Shown here in pieces: positions 43,013 to 52,235 of a stretch of DNA of 64,000 nucleotides. Position numbers and translations under genes: made by a program. The notes below the pieces were generated by a model. It did not search any database. It was not told the origin of the DNA and was given only the letters and a program-made list of their open reading frames with translations. The first letter of the stretch is position 1. The number at the start of each line of letters is the position of its first letter. This DNA is from Intestinimonas massiliensis (ex Afouda et al. 2020) (GTDB lineage Bacteria; Bacillota; Clostridia; Oscillospirales; Oscillospiraceae), in NCBI RefSeq assembly GCF_900626285.1, contig NZ_LR131147.1, positions 2,477,643 through 2,541,642 on the forward strand. The letters run 5' to 3'.

Positions 43013-43117
43013 TATCCATTGCCGATCCCTGCAAATAGAGTTTTTGTACATTAAAAATGTACAAAAACCCAAGCCATCTCCAAACATGGACATGGCTGCA
43101 AAAATCGGCAATGGATA
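43013..43117 (-). promoter_or_regulatory. Nested long-range stems in the riboswitch expression platform
   Basis: A perfect 14-bp inverted repeat (43013-43026 with 43104-43117) encloses a perfect 12-bp hairpin (43041-43052 with 43056-43067). It lies between the ligand-binding domain and the terminator and could be the switching element. Confidence 0.6.
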
Positions 43118-43138
43118 CCACCTTGATCAATTACCATG

Positions 43139-43249
43139 GAACAGGCTGACAATCCTGGCTTATGGCCGGAGCCAAATACAGTAGAGGTAAGACTGCGCCG
43201 GATTCTCACCGGCTTGTCAGTTGGCATATGTCAAGCATATGACCTGTTC
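43139..43249 (-). promoter_or_regulatory. Compact cobalamin-type riboswitch
   Basis: On the minus strand a closing stem GAACAGG/CCTGTTC (43249-43243 with 43145-43139) encloses AAGCCGGTGAGAATCCGGC, CTACTGT and GCCAGGATTGTCAGCC. These match cobalamin core elements in order, but the whole is only about 111 nt. A near-perfect promoter lies just upstream. Confidence 0.75.
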
Positions 43250-43257
43250 ACGAAAAT

Positions 43258-43286
43258 ATTCTATCCGCTTTTTATGACGTTGTCAA
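43258..43286 (-). promoter_or_regulatory. Promoter of the compact riboswitch
   Basis: On the minus strand TTGACA (43286-43281), a 17-bp spacer and TAGAAT (43263-43258). Transcription should start almost exactly at the riboswitch's first stem. Confidence 0.88.
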
Positions 43287-43294
43287 GGGAATCC

Positions 43295-43427
43295 GAAGAC
43301 AAGGATACCTATGGCAGCCCTTGTCTTCAACTGCCGACTTTTGCCGGGCTGGTTCTTTGGGTCAAACTTGCTGTTTCCTCAGGATCGGACTTCCGGGATC
43401 CACAGCTGGGGATGCTGTGGATCCCGG
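43295..43427. other. Two hairpins behind the giant SLH gene
   Basis: GAAGACAAGG/CCTTGTCTTC (43295-43304 with 43319-43328) and a 14-bp stem (43393-43406 with 43414-43427). Neither has a U-run, so they are more likely mRNA 3' protectors or recombination traces than classical terminators. Confidence 0.5.
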
Positions 43428-43466
43428 AGATCCTTGAGAGGGAAGTATGCTTCAACGAGGAGGCAG

Positions 43467-46400
43467 TTACTTTGCCAGTTCCTCGCCAAAACGCATCAGA
43501 ATCATGGCCACTTCGGCCCGAGTAGCGGTGCCTTGCGGCACAATAGTGGTTGCGGTACGCCCGGTGATCAGCCCCTCCGCGTATGCCCAGCGCAGAGCCT
43601 CAACTGCCCAGTCGCTGGCGTTCCCGGCGTCAGTGAATGCCGAGAGATCACCAGCTGCGGCTGTATCATGCTTCATAAACTTGGCGTAACGGTAAAGCAT
43701 AACGACCAGCTGCTCCCTGGTGATACTGTCAGTGCCACCGAACAGACCATTTCCGTAACCTGTGACGATGCCGTTCCCATTGGCCCAGGCTACGGCGTTA
43801 GTATACCAGGTATCCGGCGCCACATCGGTGAAGGCCGGGGCTTTACCGTCTCCGGCGGGCGAGCCCGCCAGGCGGTACAGCACGGCAGCCAGCATGGCGC
43901 GGCTCATCTCCGCGTCAGGGGAGAAGGTTGTTGTACTGGTGCCGTTGAACAGGCCGTTTTTATAGACGTACTGAACCGCCTCAAAATACCAGGCATCCTT
44001 ATCCACATCCGTGAAAGGCAGACCGGCATCCAGAGCCGCGAAAGCCGCCTCAGCCTCTGTCAGTACGTTGTAGTTGCGAACCAGCTTCTTCTGGGTGTCG
44101 GTCAAGGCATCATATGCTTTCCGGGCCGCTTTGATCTTATCGCCGCTGTCCTTGGTAACAGTTCCGATGGCGTTGATGAGTTTTTCCACCGCCTGGGCCG
44201 CTTTCTGGTTATCGTCATAGCCGTGAGTTCCGGGAACTGTATGGTAGTCACCGGTATAGAAGAAGGTGATTTTATCGCCGTCGCTCAGGTAATACTGGTT
44301 CAGCGTTATCTCCGGCAGTGTACCGTTGACACGGTACATCCAACCACTGCCTTCGCCATGCTCCAGTTCGGAAAGGGTAACGCCGTTGGAATCCGTCACA
44401 GCGCTGACATAGGAGCCGCTGCCCTCATAGCGATATCCCGCCTCACGCAAGGCCGCCTGCAGCGCATCCCACGCCGTCCAGTCCTGACTACCGCTGCCGG
44501 TAAAGGTGTATGCGCTTAAATCAGCAAAGTTTTCGAAGCCGCCGCCGCTGACAGAAACCGTAGCCTGAATCTGTTCCGGCTGGGGATTCGGATTCTCTCC
44601 GCCCTTGGTTCCCTTTACTGTTACCGTCACAGAAACCGGGCGTTTATAGAACTGTTCAAACTGCGCGTAAGCCGGATTGCTGCCAAATTTCTCCCAGTAT
44701 TTCCCGTATGCGCTGTGGGTCAGGACACTGTCCAGCGTAACCTTTGTGTCGTACTCCGGGCGGGTGACCAGGAGATTTTCGCAGGCGATGACGGTGGGAC
44801 GGCTGGAGCGATACTCCCGCCACGGCTGGGCGTTCATCGGGTCGTAACCCGGCAGATCATCCACTTCCGCTCCGCCGAAGGTCAGGTTGATCGCGCCGTA
44901 GATATACTGCGGCTGCCCCTGGTCGCCCTTTAAAACTTCCGCAAACGGTTCCAGATTCTCTGTCACCTGGGTCTTATCCGTATTCTTGCCGCGGATGCCG
45001 TTCCAGTAGGCGTTCTCCGTACAGACGCTGTCCATGAACGCCGCAGCGGAGTTGATTTCATCCTCTGTCAACGGCTGCACGGTCAGGGAAAACGTCTTCT
45101 CTCCCAGCAGGGCATTGTTGCGGCGATCCAGAATTCGCACCGTATAAGACACATCCACAGCAGGGTTGCCGGGCAGCGGGCGGTAGACCACAGCGTGGTA
45201 GCCGCTGAATTCCAGCACATCGGTGTTGCTGCTGGTCATGGTCACTTTCTGATTATAGCGATCCGGCAGAATACCGGCGGACTCCAGCTGGCCGGGTGTG
45301 GGCATTTGCAGATCTGCGGTAACCTGGGTGGGAGTCACAGGCGTCTCTTTGTCCACAAAGTCCCGCAGCAGGGAGGGATACTTCTCCAGAGCCTCGTTGA
45401 TCTGAGCGGACTGATCCACATCATTGGGTGCCACTGTAATAACGAATTTTCGAATGGCAGCGTACCAGTCCTGTACAGCGCCTTCAGCAGTTGCCTCCTG
45501 AATCATGTAGTCATCCAGGCGGTTGAACCGGGCTGTGGCGATCAGCGGGAAGGTAACCGGATCGCCACCGAACGGCGGGCGGTTGAGCGTAGCGGTATAG
45601 GATCCATCCGGGTTTGTCTGCACCGTCAGCGCATCCGTGTCGGTAGACGACCACTGAATGCGCACATCGCCGTAGGTATCCAACCGTGTGGGAAGGATCA
45701 GGCCTTTGTCCACCTGGCCGTCTACGGTGACCGTGTACCACCAGCCCTCGTCCTGGGTCACTGTGGCGGTATTGGTGTTCTCGCCCCGAATCTGCTCCCA
45801 GGTGATGGAGTTTACTGCACGGGAGAGATAGTCTTCGAGATAGTCATTTGCCCAGCCGATGTGAACTGTCATCGACACCTGTACGGACTGGTCGCCCAGC
45901 AGCAGCCGGAAGGTCACATCACGATAGAGCGCATAGTTGATGCCCAGGCCGCCTTCATCCCTGTAATAGGTGATCGTACCATCGTTGGCCAGGTAGCTGC
46001 CAGCCTGAGGCAAGACTTTGGTGCCGGGCGCAACAAACTCCACTTTTATGGCACGGGGGTCATCATCATATCTATACTGGGCCATATCCACCGGGTAATC
46101 CTTTCGGAGCAGATACTGTTCCATGGCCTGGCGGATGTTGGTGTGGCCGTAAGCCTCCAGGGGCTGGATGAACGTACCGCCGGACTGGGCCTCGCCACGG
46201 ATCCCCTCCAGGGTCTCCAGATCCTGCGCGCCCTGGGACCAGAGAACCAGCCGGAATTCCTTCTGCTTGGAGGCTTCTCCCTTTTTTACCTGGGCGGTCA
46301 GGGTGATTTCCAGCTTGCCGTTTTCCGGAAGGGTGAGCGCACCGTCAGGCAGTGAAATACCGCCCTCCGGCGATGTCGTCCAGGTGATGGCACTGCCATG

Positions 46401-49400
46401 CTCGCCCTGTCCGGGCAGTTTCAGGGTGAGGGCATTCCGGATCTGGTAGATACCCTGGCTGTCGGCGGAGAGAGTCTTGCCGTCTGTTGTTTGCAGGTTC
46501 AGCGCCGCCAGATCCGCCGCCGCGTCCTCCTCATCGGTGCTCACCACCGGCGCGCTGCCGCCCTGCCAGCTGAGGATGGGGAAGCCGCTGTTGACCCCGT
46601 CGGTATCCATATGGAAGGCGCTGCCCAGTTCGTAGGCAAAGGCGTCGGTTCGCATCTCGTCAGCGCTGATTGCCTTGGTATCAGGCGCAGTGGACGCGGT
46701 ATTGTCGGCAACGGCGGGAATGGATCCGTTGGGAAGGAAGAAGGTATTCTCCACCGTGCCCGCATTGGTGCCGATCACAAGGCCGATGCCATTCTCAGGG
46801 CCGGTGACCGTGCCGGAGAAATAGGCATTTCGCAGCGTGCCGTCCGCATACAGGGTACCCACCAGACCGCCCAGGGCGGAGTTGGTATCGCGGCTGGAAT
46901 CGGCCCAGACGCTTCCCGTGGCGTAGCAGTTTTCAATGATGCCGTAGGCATAGCCGGCAATGAAACCGGTATGCAATGCGGTATTATACGACGCGGTATT
47001 GTTCTTGAGCTCCGCCGAAACAGCGCAGCCGCGGATGCTGCTGCCTTTCTGCGCTCGGCCGGCGATGGCGCCCAGACTGACAGAACCATAGGAGGGGCCG
47101 TAGTTCGTGACACTGCCCTCAAAAGCGCAGTTTTCCACAGTTCCCGAAAGCGTGCTGACAATGCCGCCCAGGTGACCGCTGCCGGTAATGCTGCCCATTA
47201 CCACAAGATTTTTGACGGTTCCATTTGCGTCCACTGAGTCAAAGAGCGGCGCGGTGACGCCGGAGATTACATGCCCGCCGCCGTCCAGAGTTCCGGCAAA
47301 TTGCTTGATGCCGGTCCAGGGCTTTCCGTTGAGATTGATATTGGCAGTCAGTTGACCCTTAAGGCCGGTTTCGCTCTCTGTCTGCTGGGCAAACCAGGCC
47401 AACTCCGCCGCACTGCCGATCTGGTAGACGCCTTCTGCCTGCGTGGGCTCGGTCACAGCTGTGCCGTCCCAGCCCTCACCGGCATCCGTCAGGGCGCTCA
47501 CTTCGATGGTGCGTTCCTCCGTCAGCGTAAAGCTGCCGCGGCTGGGCAGGCAGTTCGTCTTGGCGACTTCATAAGAGTAAGTCTCTCCGGCAGGCAGGGT
47601 AAACACATTTCCCTGACGGAAGGCATCCATGCTGCCGGCGGTGGGGTGCGTTACCGCAAGGGAAGCGCCCTCCGGCATCCGGAAGGTCACCTTGCAAGTC
47701 GGAAGTTTGTTCAGAGAGACGGTCACGCTGCTCTGGTCGGGAATCGAAAAGCTGCCCTGGGTCGTCTCGTATCCGAAAGCCGAGGCGGTATATTTATACG
47801 CGCCCTCCGGCAGAAGATAGGTGCCGTCACTCTGGGGCGCAACGGTCTCTCCCTTGGAATTGCGCACCGTAAAGGCACCGCCCTCCGGCAGGTCGGTATA
47901 GGTCAGCGGGTACAGAGCGGTCACACGGAAATTCTTAAGGCAAACCCCATCACTGCCTTCATTTCCACCGCTGTCCTTTTCATATTGAAAGGTCAGGGAG
48001 TCGCCGGCGGCTACGGAAACAGCGAACTCCGTCCATTCCCCATTGCCGCTGGCAGTGATCAACGTGTCCGTCCCATGCTTCAGCGTGAATTTGTCATACT
48101 TTTCTTCCGAAGACACCCGATAGGCAAAATCCAGCCGGGCAGCCTGGGAGAAGGTAAGGGTCATGATGGCGGACGAACTGCTCTTTCCGGCATTATCGGA
48201 TATCAGCCCACCGTCCTGCTCCGTGTCCCGGACAAAGCCGTAGCGTGTGCCGTTCTCGGCGGTTATGGCAGGAGAAATAGCCTTAAAGTAGTCGGAAAGT
48301 GTCCACTGGTGTTCCAGCGTCACCGGGACGGTGACCGCGTCCTCCCTTACTGTAAAGGAACCGCTGGCCGGCTCACAGCCCTCGCAGCTGATCGTGTAGG
48401 TGTATTCGCCGGCCGGCAGCTGATACACATTGGCCTCGTCTCCGCTGTGGGCGACCGGTTCCCCCTGGAAGAGGACGCTGATCATATGCGGCGCGGAAAT
48501 GTCCTCCGGACGGGTAACCTGGAATGTGACGGCTTGCCGGGTGCTGGCATCCAGCGTCACCGTCTCCGTCACGTCAGCACCGTGTACGGTGATCTGCCCC
48601 GTCCGCTCCGCATAGCCAAAGCAGGATACCATGTAGTTATATGTGCCGTCGGCCAGCGCATAGACTACCGTTCCGTTGCTGTTGGAGACAGGCGCGATGG
48701 CTTCCCCGCCGCCCCGGGGTGTCAGAACGATCTGGGCATTTTCCGGACTAAGGGTAAATGTCGCGGTATGCAGGGTCTCCAGCGTAAAGCCTTTCAGATA
48801 GACGCAGTCGTTCCCTTTGTCTAAGCTGTAATCCTTGATGTAAGACAATGTGACGGTGTCGCCGCCATTTACATCCAGGGTATGCTCCGTCCAATCCACT
48901 TCTCCGCCGATTTTGGAGCCGCCGTTGATGGACAGGCCATCGCTGGCACTGTAGCTGCTTCCCTCGGACGACACCTTGTACCAGAAGGAAAGGCTGCCCT
49001 GGGCAACGGATTCGTCAATCGTAATGGTCACGGTGACCTGGGAACTGCTCTGCCCCTTGCTGTTGGAGCGGAGAACGCCGTCCTCCTCCACAAACTCCTG
49101 ACCGGGTTCTCCTTTATAGCTGGAATTGTGGCTGTACGCCACCTGGGCTTTCCCGGCCAGAGCGTTGAACACAGCGCTGGGGAAGGGCTTCTCCGACACG
49201 GTAACCGGGAATGTTGCGCTGCTTCCGCAATAGGTGACCGTGACCGTCTTCTCCCCGGCTGCCGAGGAATCAAAGCCGCTGACGTCGACGCCCTCGGAGA
49301 TCTCCCGGGTGGAGCCGTCGGAGTAGCTGACTTTCACTACAAGGCCGGCAGTGTCCAGTGTGTCTCCGACGTAATAGGCCGTCTTGGCGGGCTGGTTTTT

Positions 49401-50801
49401 GATTGCGATGCTGGTGACCGTTTTCAGGGAAACCGCCTCAATTTTGCTCTCGGAAAGAGCGATGCTTCCCTGGGCGCTTTCCACATCCGCCGCTTTCGGC
49501 ATCACCACATAGTCATAGGTCTTGTTTAGGAGCAGCGTATAAGCTCCGTTTTCCCCGGCGGTCATTTCCTGGCCATCCAGCGTCACGGTGATAGTATACT
49601 GATCCGCGCCTTCAACCTGAAAGCTCAGAGTTCCCCACCGGTTGTTATCCAGCCCCAGTGTGATGGGATCTACCCGGATTTCCGCACTGCTGTTGGCCTG
49701 CTCTTCGGAAATGGTAAGTGCTCCGTTCTGGGATGTATAGCCCTCACAGCTGACCGTATAGTTGTAGCTGCCGGCGGCCAGGGCCGCGATTCGCGTCTCC
49801 CCCTGGCTGGAGGAGTACACGACGCTGTCGCTGCTGCGGATGGTCAGCTCAGCATTGGACGGCGCGATGGTAAACACAGCGGAAGCGGTCGAGATCTGCC
49901 AGGACAGGACCGGATAGTCCCCGGTCTTTACCCGGAAGCCCTCGCCCAACACGGTGGCAAAGTCCGCACCCTTCATCTCCTCCGATGTTTTAGCGGCAAC
50001 CGTCTGGTCATTACCATTGATACCGATGGTACAGCTGCTATCCAGATAATAGCAGTTTTCCGATGTGGAATTGTACATCCATCCGGCAATGGCACCAAAA
50101 TTGGTGGCCTTTTCCTGCACGGTAATGGCGCCGGTGCTATAACAGTTGTTCAGGCTGCTGCCGCGACCGTAATCATCTCCTGCGTAGCCGACGATACCGC
50201 CCAGGTTTGCACCGGAACGGTTCCGTTGACTGGAAATCTCACCCTGGTTATAGCAGTTGGTAATGGCAGTGGCCTTGGTTTGACCGGCAATGCCGCCAGC
50301 GTACTGGTCAGTTCCGCTGAGCGCCACACTTCCGGTATTGCCGCAGCCGGTGATACTGCCGCCGGTACACTGTCCTGCGATGCCGCCCGCATACTTGCTG
50401 CCGGCGGTGATGGACGCCGTATTCAAACAGTTTTCAATCGTACCGGAGCTGAGGCCCGCGATGCCGCCCACCTGACTGGTACCGCTGACCGAACCGTCAG
50501 TAATGACATTGCGGACGGTCGCGCCGGAGGACAGCTCAGAAAAGAGCCCCAGCTTGCTGTCGCCGGAGATGGCGAGGGTCACCTTGTGCCCTCCGCCGTC
50601 AAAGCTGCCGCTGAAGGCCTGACCATAGGGGGCGGACACTGTAATGTCACTTGTCAAAATATAATCCCCACCCGGCTCCATGGCGGCAAACTCACCGACG
50701 CTGGACACCGGCTGCGCCGTACCGGAGGCCAGTGCCGTTGACGGCAGAAGTCCAAGGGTCAGGCACAGCACCAGAAAAAACGAAAGAATCCTTTTTTTCA
50801 C
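43467..50801 (-). CDS. Giant SLH surface protein with GLUG, Ig-like and DUF4430 domains
   Basis: A 2,444-residue secreted protein. I start at the GTG 50801 (VKKRILSFFLVLCLTLGLL) with AAGGAG upstream; the longer frame crosses the riboswitch terminator. After the signal peptide come GLUG-type repeats (GGIAGLSSGTIENCLN), PEGA-like and Ig-like modules (YYVGDTLDTAGLVVKVSY) and a second GLUG block. A long beta-rich region follows, then a DUF4430 domain near residues 2070-2185 (GSGWMYRVNGTLPEITLN), and three SLH domains in the last 190 residues. DUF4430 plus the upstream cobalamin riboswitch suggest a corrinoid-capturing wall protein. Confidence 0.85.
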   Translation of the reverse strand: MKKRILSFFLVLCLTLGLLPSTALASGTAQPVSSVGEFAAMEPGGDYILTSDITVSAPYGQAFSGSFDGGGHKVTLAISGDSKLGLFSELSSGATVRNVITDGSVSGTSQVGGIAGLSSGTIENCLNTASITAGSKYAGGIAGQCTGGSITGCGNTGSVALSGTDQYAGGIAGQTKATAITNCYNQGEISSQRNRSGANLGGIVGYAGDDYGRGSSLNNCYSTGAITVQEKATNFGAIAGWMYNSTSENCYYLDSSCTIGINGNDQTVAAKTSEEMKGADFATVLGEGFRVKTGDYPVLSWQISTASAVFTIAPSNAELTIRSSDSVVYSSSQGETRIAALAAGSYNYTVSCEGYTSQNGALTISEEQANSSAEIRVDPITLGLDNNRWGTLSFQVEGADQYTITVTLDGQEMTAGENGAYTLLLNKTYDYVVMPKAADVESAQGSIALSESKIEAVSLKTVTSIAIKNQPAKTAYYVGDTLDTAGLVVKVSYSDGSTREISEGVDVSGFDSSAAGEKTVTVTYCGSSATFPVTVSEKPFPSAVFNALAGKAQVAYSHNSSYKGEPGQEFVEEDGVLRSNSKGQSSSQVTVTITIDESVAQGSLSFWYKVSSEGSSYSASDGLSINGGSKIGGEVDWTEHTLDVNGGDTVTLSYIKDYSLDKGNDCVYLKGFTLETLHTATFTLSPENAQIVLTPRGGGEAIAPVSNSNGTVVYALADGTYNYMVSCFGYAERTGQITVHGADVTETVTLDASTRQAVTFQVTRPEDISAPHMISVLFQGEPVAHSGDEANVYQLPAGEYTYTISCEGCEPASGSFTVREDAVTVPVTLEHQWTLSDYFKAISPAITAENGTRYGFVRDTEQDGGLISDNAGKSSSSAIMTLTFSQAARLDFAYRVSSEEKYDKFTLKHGTDTLITASGNGEWTEFAVSVAAGDSLTFQYEKDSGGNEGSDGVCLKNFRVTALYPLTYTDLPEGGAFTVRNSKGETVAPQSDGTYLLPEGAYKYTASAFGYETTQGSFSIPDQSSVTVSLNKLPTCKVTFRMPEGASLAVTHPTAGSMDAFRQGNVFTLPAGETYSYEVAKTNCLPSRGSFTLTEERTIEVSALTDAGEGWDGTAVTEPTQAEGVYQIGSAAELAWFAQQTESETGLKGQLTANINLNGKPWTGIKQFAGTLDGGGHVISGVTAPLFDSVDANGTVKNLVVMGSITGSGHLGGIVSTLSGTVENCAFEGSVTNYGPSYGSVSLGAIAGRAQKGSSIRGCAVSAELKNNTASYNTALHTGFIAGYAYGIIENCYATGSVWADSSRDTNSALGGLVGTLYADGTLRNAYFSGTVTGPENGIGLVIGTNAGTVENTFFLPNGSIPAVADNTASTAPDTKAISADEMRTDAFAYELGSAFHMDTDGVNSGFPILSWQGGSAPVVSTDEEDAAADLAALNLQTTDGKTLSADSQGIYQIRNALTLKLPGQGEHGSAITWTTSPEGGISLPDGALTLPENGKLEITLTAQVKKGEASKQKEFRLVLWSQGAQDLETLEGIRGEAQSGGTFIQPLEAYGHTNIRQAMEQYLLRKDYPVDMAQYRYDDDPRAIKVEFVAPGTKVLPQAGSYLANDGTITYYRDEGGLGINYALYRDVTFRLLLGDQSVQVSMTVHIGWANDYLEDYLSRAVNSITWEQIRGENTNTATVTQDEGWWYTVTVDGQVDKGLILPTRLDTYGDVRIQWSSTDTDALTVQTNPDGSYTATLNRPPFGGDPVTFPLIATARFNRLDDYMIQEATAEGAVQDWYAAIRKFVITVAPNDVDQSAQINEALEKYPSLLRDFVDKETPVTPTQVTADLQMPTPGQLESAGILPDRYNQKVTMTSSNTDVLEFSGYHAVVYRPLPGNPAVDVSYTVRILDRRNNALLGEKTFSLTVQPLTEDEINSAAAFMDSVCTENAYWNGIRGKNTDKTQVTENLEPFAEVLKGDQGQPQYIYGAINLTFGGAEVDDLPGYDPMNAQPWREYRSSRPTVIACENLLVTRPEYDTKVTLDSVLTHSAYGKYWEKFGSNPAYAQFEQFYKRPVSVTVTVKGTKGGENPNPQPEQIQATVSVSGGGFENFADLSAYTFTGSGSQDWTAWDALQAALREAGYRYEGSGSYVSAVTDSNGVTLSELEHGEGSGWMYRVNGTLPEITLNQYYLSDGDKITFFYTGDYHTVPGTHGYDDNQKAAQAVEKLINAIGTVTKDSGDKIKAARKAYDALTDTQKKLVRNYNVLTEAEAAFAALDAGLPFTDVDKDAWYFEAVQYVYKNGLFNGTSTTTFSPDAEMSRAMLAAVLYRLAGSPAGDGKAPAFTDVAPDTWYTNAVAWANGNGIVTGYGNGLFGGTDSITREQLVVMLYRYAKFMKHDTAAAGDLSAFTDAGNASDWAVEALRWAYAEGLITGRTATTIVPQGTATRAEVAMILMRFGEELAK

Positions 50802-50879
50802 AAAGCTCCACTCCTTCAAACCATTTTTATAAAAACTGTTTTCAAAAAACAGGGCTTTTGGAACGGGGCCGTACCTGAC

Positions 50880-50909
50880 AAAAAAGGAGCGGACAATTCT
50901 GTCCGCTCC
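50880..50909 (-). terminator. Riboswitch terminator ahead of the giant SLH gene
   Basis: On the minus strand GGAGCGGAC pairs with GTCCGCTCC around AGAATT and is followed by TTTTTT. It lies between the riboswitch (51285-51004) and the start codon (50801). Confidence 0.9.
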
Positions 50910-51003
50910 TGTGTCGTCACTGCGTGAAAGCGACAGCACAAACGTGCTGCCGCATAAGGCATTTTTTGTCAGAGCAGCCCCGGAGATCCGGGGGTAAGCT
51001 CTT

Positions 51004-51285
51004 AGTAGGTCTTCTGACTGATGTGTCCAGGCGGAGCTATGCCCGCCAACGCAAATCCGCCGCCTTCCCAGCTAAGCCATTACAGCCGCCAGTGACCTGC
51101 TTTCGCAGAAAACGGATTTGCTCCACAATCACAGCTATAGAATCGCCCCTTTGCCGCCGTTTTCACGGACGGGTCACGGACGAAACATGTCCAGGATTCT
51201 CACCTGATTCCCTTGTTCAGAAACAAGGATGCGTGTCCAGCTCATAAGAGCCGGGTCGCGCATTTGCCACAAAAGCCGGATTTCA
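51004..51285 (-). promoter_or_regulatory. Cobalamin riboswitch of the giant SLH gene
   Basis: On the minus strand: AACAAGGGAATCAGGTGAGA, ATCCTGG, TATAGCTGTGA, GGTCACTGGC, CTGGGAAGGCG and the end box CAGTCAGAAGACCTAC. This is a full-size cobalamin riboswitch. It is followed by a clear terminator, so cobamide sufficiency should shut off the giant protein. Confidence 0.92.
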
Positions 51286-51311
51286 TATTTAATTTTCCTT
51301 GTTGCTTTTGC

Positions 51312-51320
51312 ATTATAGCA
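51312..51320 (-). promoter_or_regulatory. Extended -10 promoter for the leftward riboswitch
   Basis: On the minus strand TGC-TATAAT (51320-51312). No good -35 box is seen, which is usual for an extended -10 promoter. Confidence 0.5.
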
Positions 51321-51416
51321 CAAGCCGTATCAAAATGCTATTCTGTTTTTGCTATTTTTTAAATTTCTTCAGAAAGGAGCCCTTGGAACCCTGTTTCTAA
51401 ACAAATTAAAGAGCAT

Positions 51417-51445
51417 TTGACAACCTGCACAAGGCGTGCTATGCT
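51417..51445 (+). promoter_or_regulatory. Promoter for the rightward riboswitch unit
   Basis: TTGACA (51417-51422), a 17-bp spacer and TATGCT (51440-51445). It is divergent from the promoter of the giant SLH gene. Confidence 0.75.
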
Positions 51446-51461
51446 ATATTCAAATCCATTC

Positions 51462-51765
51462 TTGGTTCCAGGCCCGGCGTTTGCCGCCGGTTTGAAAATT
51501 TCATATCACTGTATCTATTGCATGGTGTGGCTGTTTGCTGTAACGATCCTGCCAACAAGGATCAGGCAGCAGCTAAAACGAATGGGATATCCAAGTCCCG
51601 CGCGACCGGCACTGTGTACGTGAGGCCATTCCGAAGCGGCGTATGCCGTCTGGACGAAAGTCCGCCATTGCGGGGGAAGACCCTGTGAGAAGGTAGGAAA
51701 TGGACGCAGAGGGCCAAGCTCTCATAACGTAAGTCAGGAGACTTGCACCATGGCAGGATGCAGGG
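51462..51765 (+). promoter_or_regulatory. Cobalamin-like riboswitch, variant, plus strand
   Basis: GGTTCCAGG near the start, then GAATGGGATATCCAAGTCCC, GACCGGCACTGTGTACG and the end box GTAAGTCAGGAGACTTGC appear in cobalamin order. The usual GGTG of the core is replaced by ATATCC, so it is a variant. Two terminator-like hairpins and B12-associated genes follow. Confidence 0.65.
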
Positions 51766-51807
51766 GGAAACAGCGGGCGTGTCCTCCGTTGTGTACGTTG
51801 CTTTGCT

Positions 51808-51840
51808 CGCTGGCCTTCTTGTTAGGGCCAGCGTGTTTTT
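51808..51840 (+). terminator. First hairpin behind the variant riboswitch
   Basis: CGCTGGCC (51808-51815) pairs with GGCCAGCG (51826-51833), followed by TGTTTTT. It is a likely riboswitch-controlled terminator. Confidence 0.75.
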
Positions 51841-51845
51841 GTCAG

Positions 51846-51875
51846 AAGGAGGTGCCGCCCGGGCACCTCCTTTTT
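51846..51875 (+). terminator. Second, tandem hairpin behind the variant riboswitch
   Basis: AAGGAGGTGCC (51846-51856) pairs with GGCACCTCCTT (51862-51872) with a run of T. Its 5' arm looks like a ribosome site but no gene starts there. Confidence 0.75.
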
Positions 51876-51941
51876 CTGTTTCACCGCCGGTCAGTATATC
51901 ATGAGTGATGTATCAGTCAGTAAAATGAAAGGAGAAGCGGT

Positions 51942-52220
51942 ATGGAATCATCGACGTCCGAAAAGCACTTTCAGTTCTTTTCCAACAGCAAATGCGAATA
52001 CTTCCCCTGCCATTCCACCAATGACCCGGAAAACTTTAACTGCCTGTTCTGCTACTGCCCGCTGTATGCACTGGGAGATAAATGCGGCGGAAACTTCACC
52101 TATATTGCCGGGGGGATTAAGGATTGCAGCGGCTGCTTGATTCCCCATCGCAGGGAGGGCTATGACTATATCATCGGCAAGTATGGCGAGATCAAAAAAC
52201 TGGCGCAAAAAACCAACTGA
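51942..52220 (+). CDS. Cysteine-rich small metal-binding domain protein
   Basis: A 92-residue protein with about 9 cysteines spread over CEYFPCH, FNCLFCYCPLY, DKCGGNF and DCSGCLIPH. This matches the Cys-rich small domain (zinc-ribbon-like) that is often encoded next to cobalamin genes. AAAGGAGAAG precedes the ATG. It is first in a two-gene unit behind the variant cobalamin riboswitch. It probably binds a metal or Fe-S centre; its role in corrinoid metabolism is not defined. Confidence 0.8.
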   Translation: MESSTSEKHFQFFSNSKCEYFPCHSTNDPENFNCLFCYCPLYALGDKCGGNFTYIAGGIKDCSGCLIPHRREGYDYIIGKYGEIKKLAQKTN

Positions 52221-52235
52221 CAGGAGGCAAGCGTT

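Noticed and set aside
44715..49529. Many plus-strand frames (up to 517 codons) inside the giant SLH gene
   Set aside because: They are antisense shadows without ribosome sites; the minus-strand frame is continuous with recognisable domains.
50802..51941. CRISPR array suggested by repeated GTCAGAAGACCTAC-like segments at several sites
   Set aside because: The repeated pieces are conserved riboswitch elements, kilobases apart and without regular spacers.
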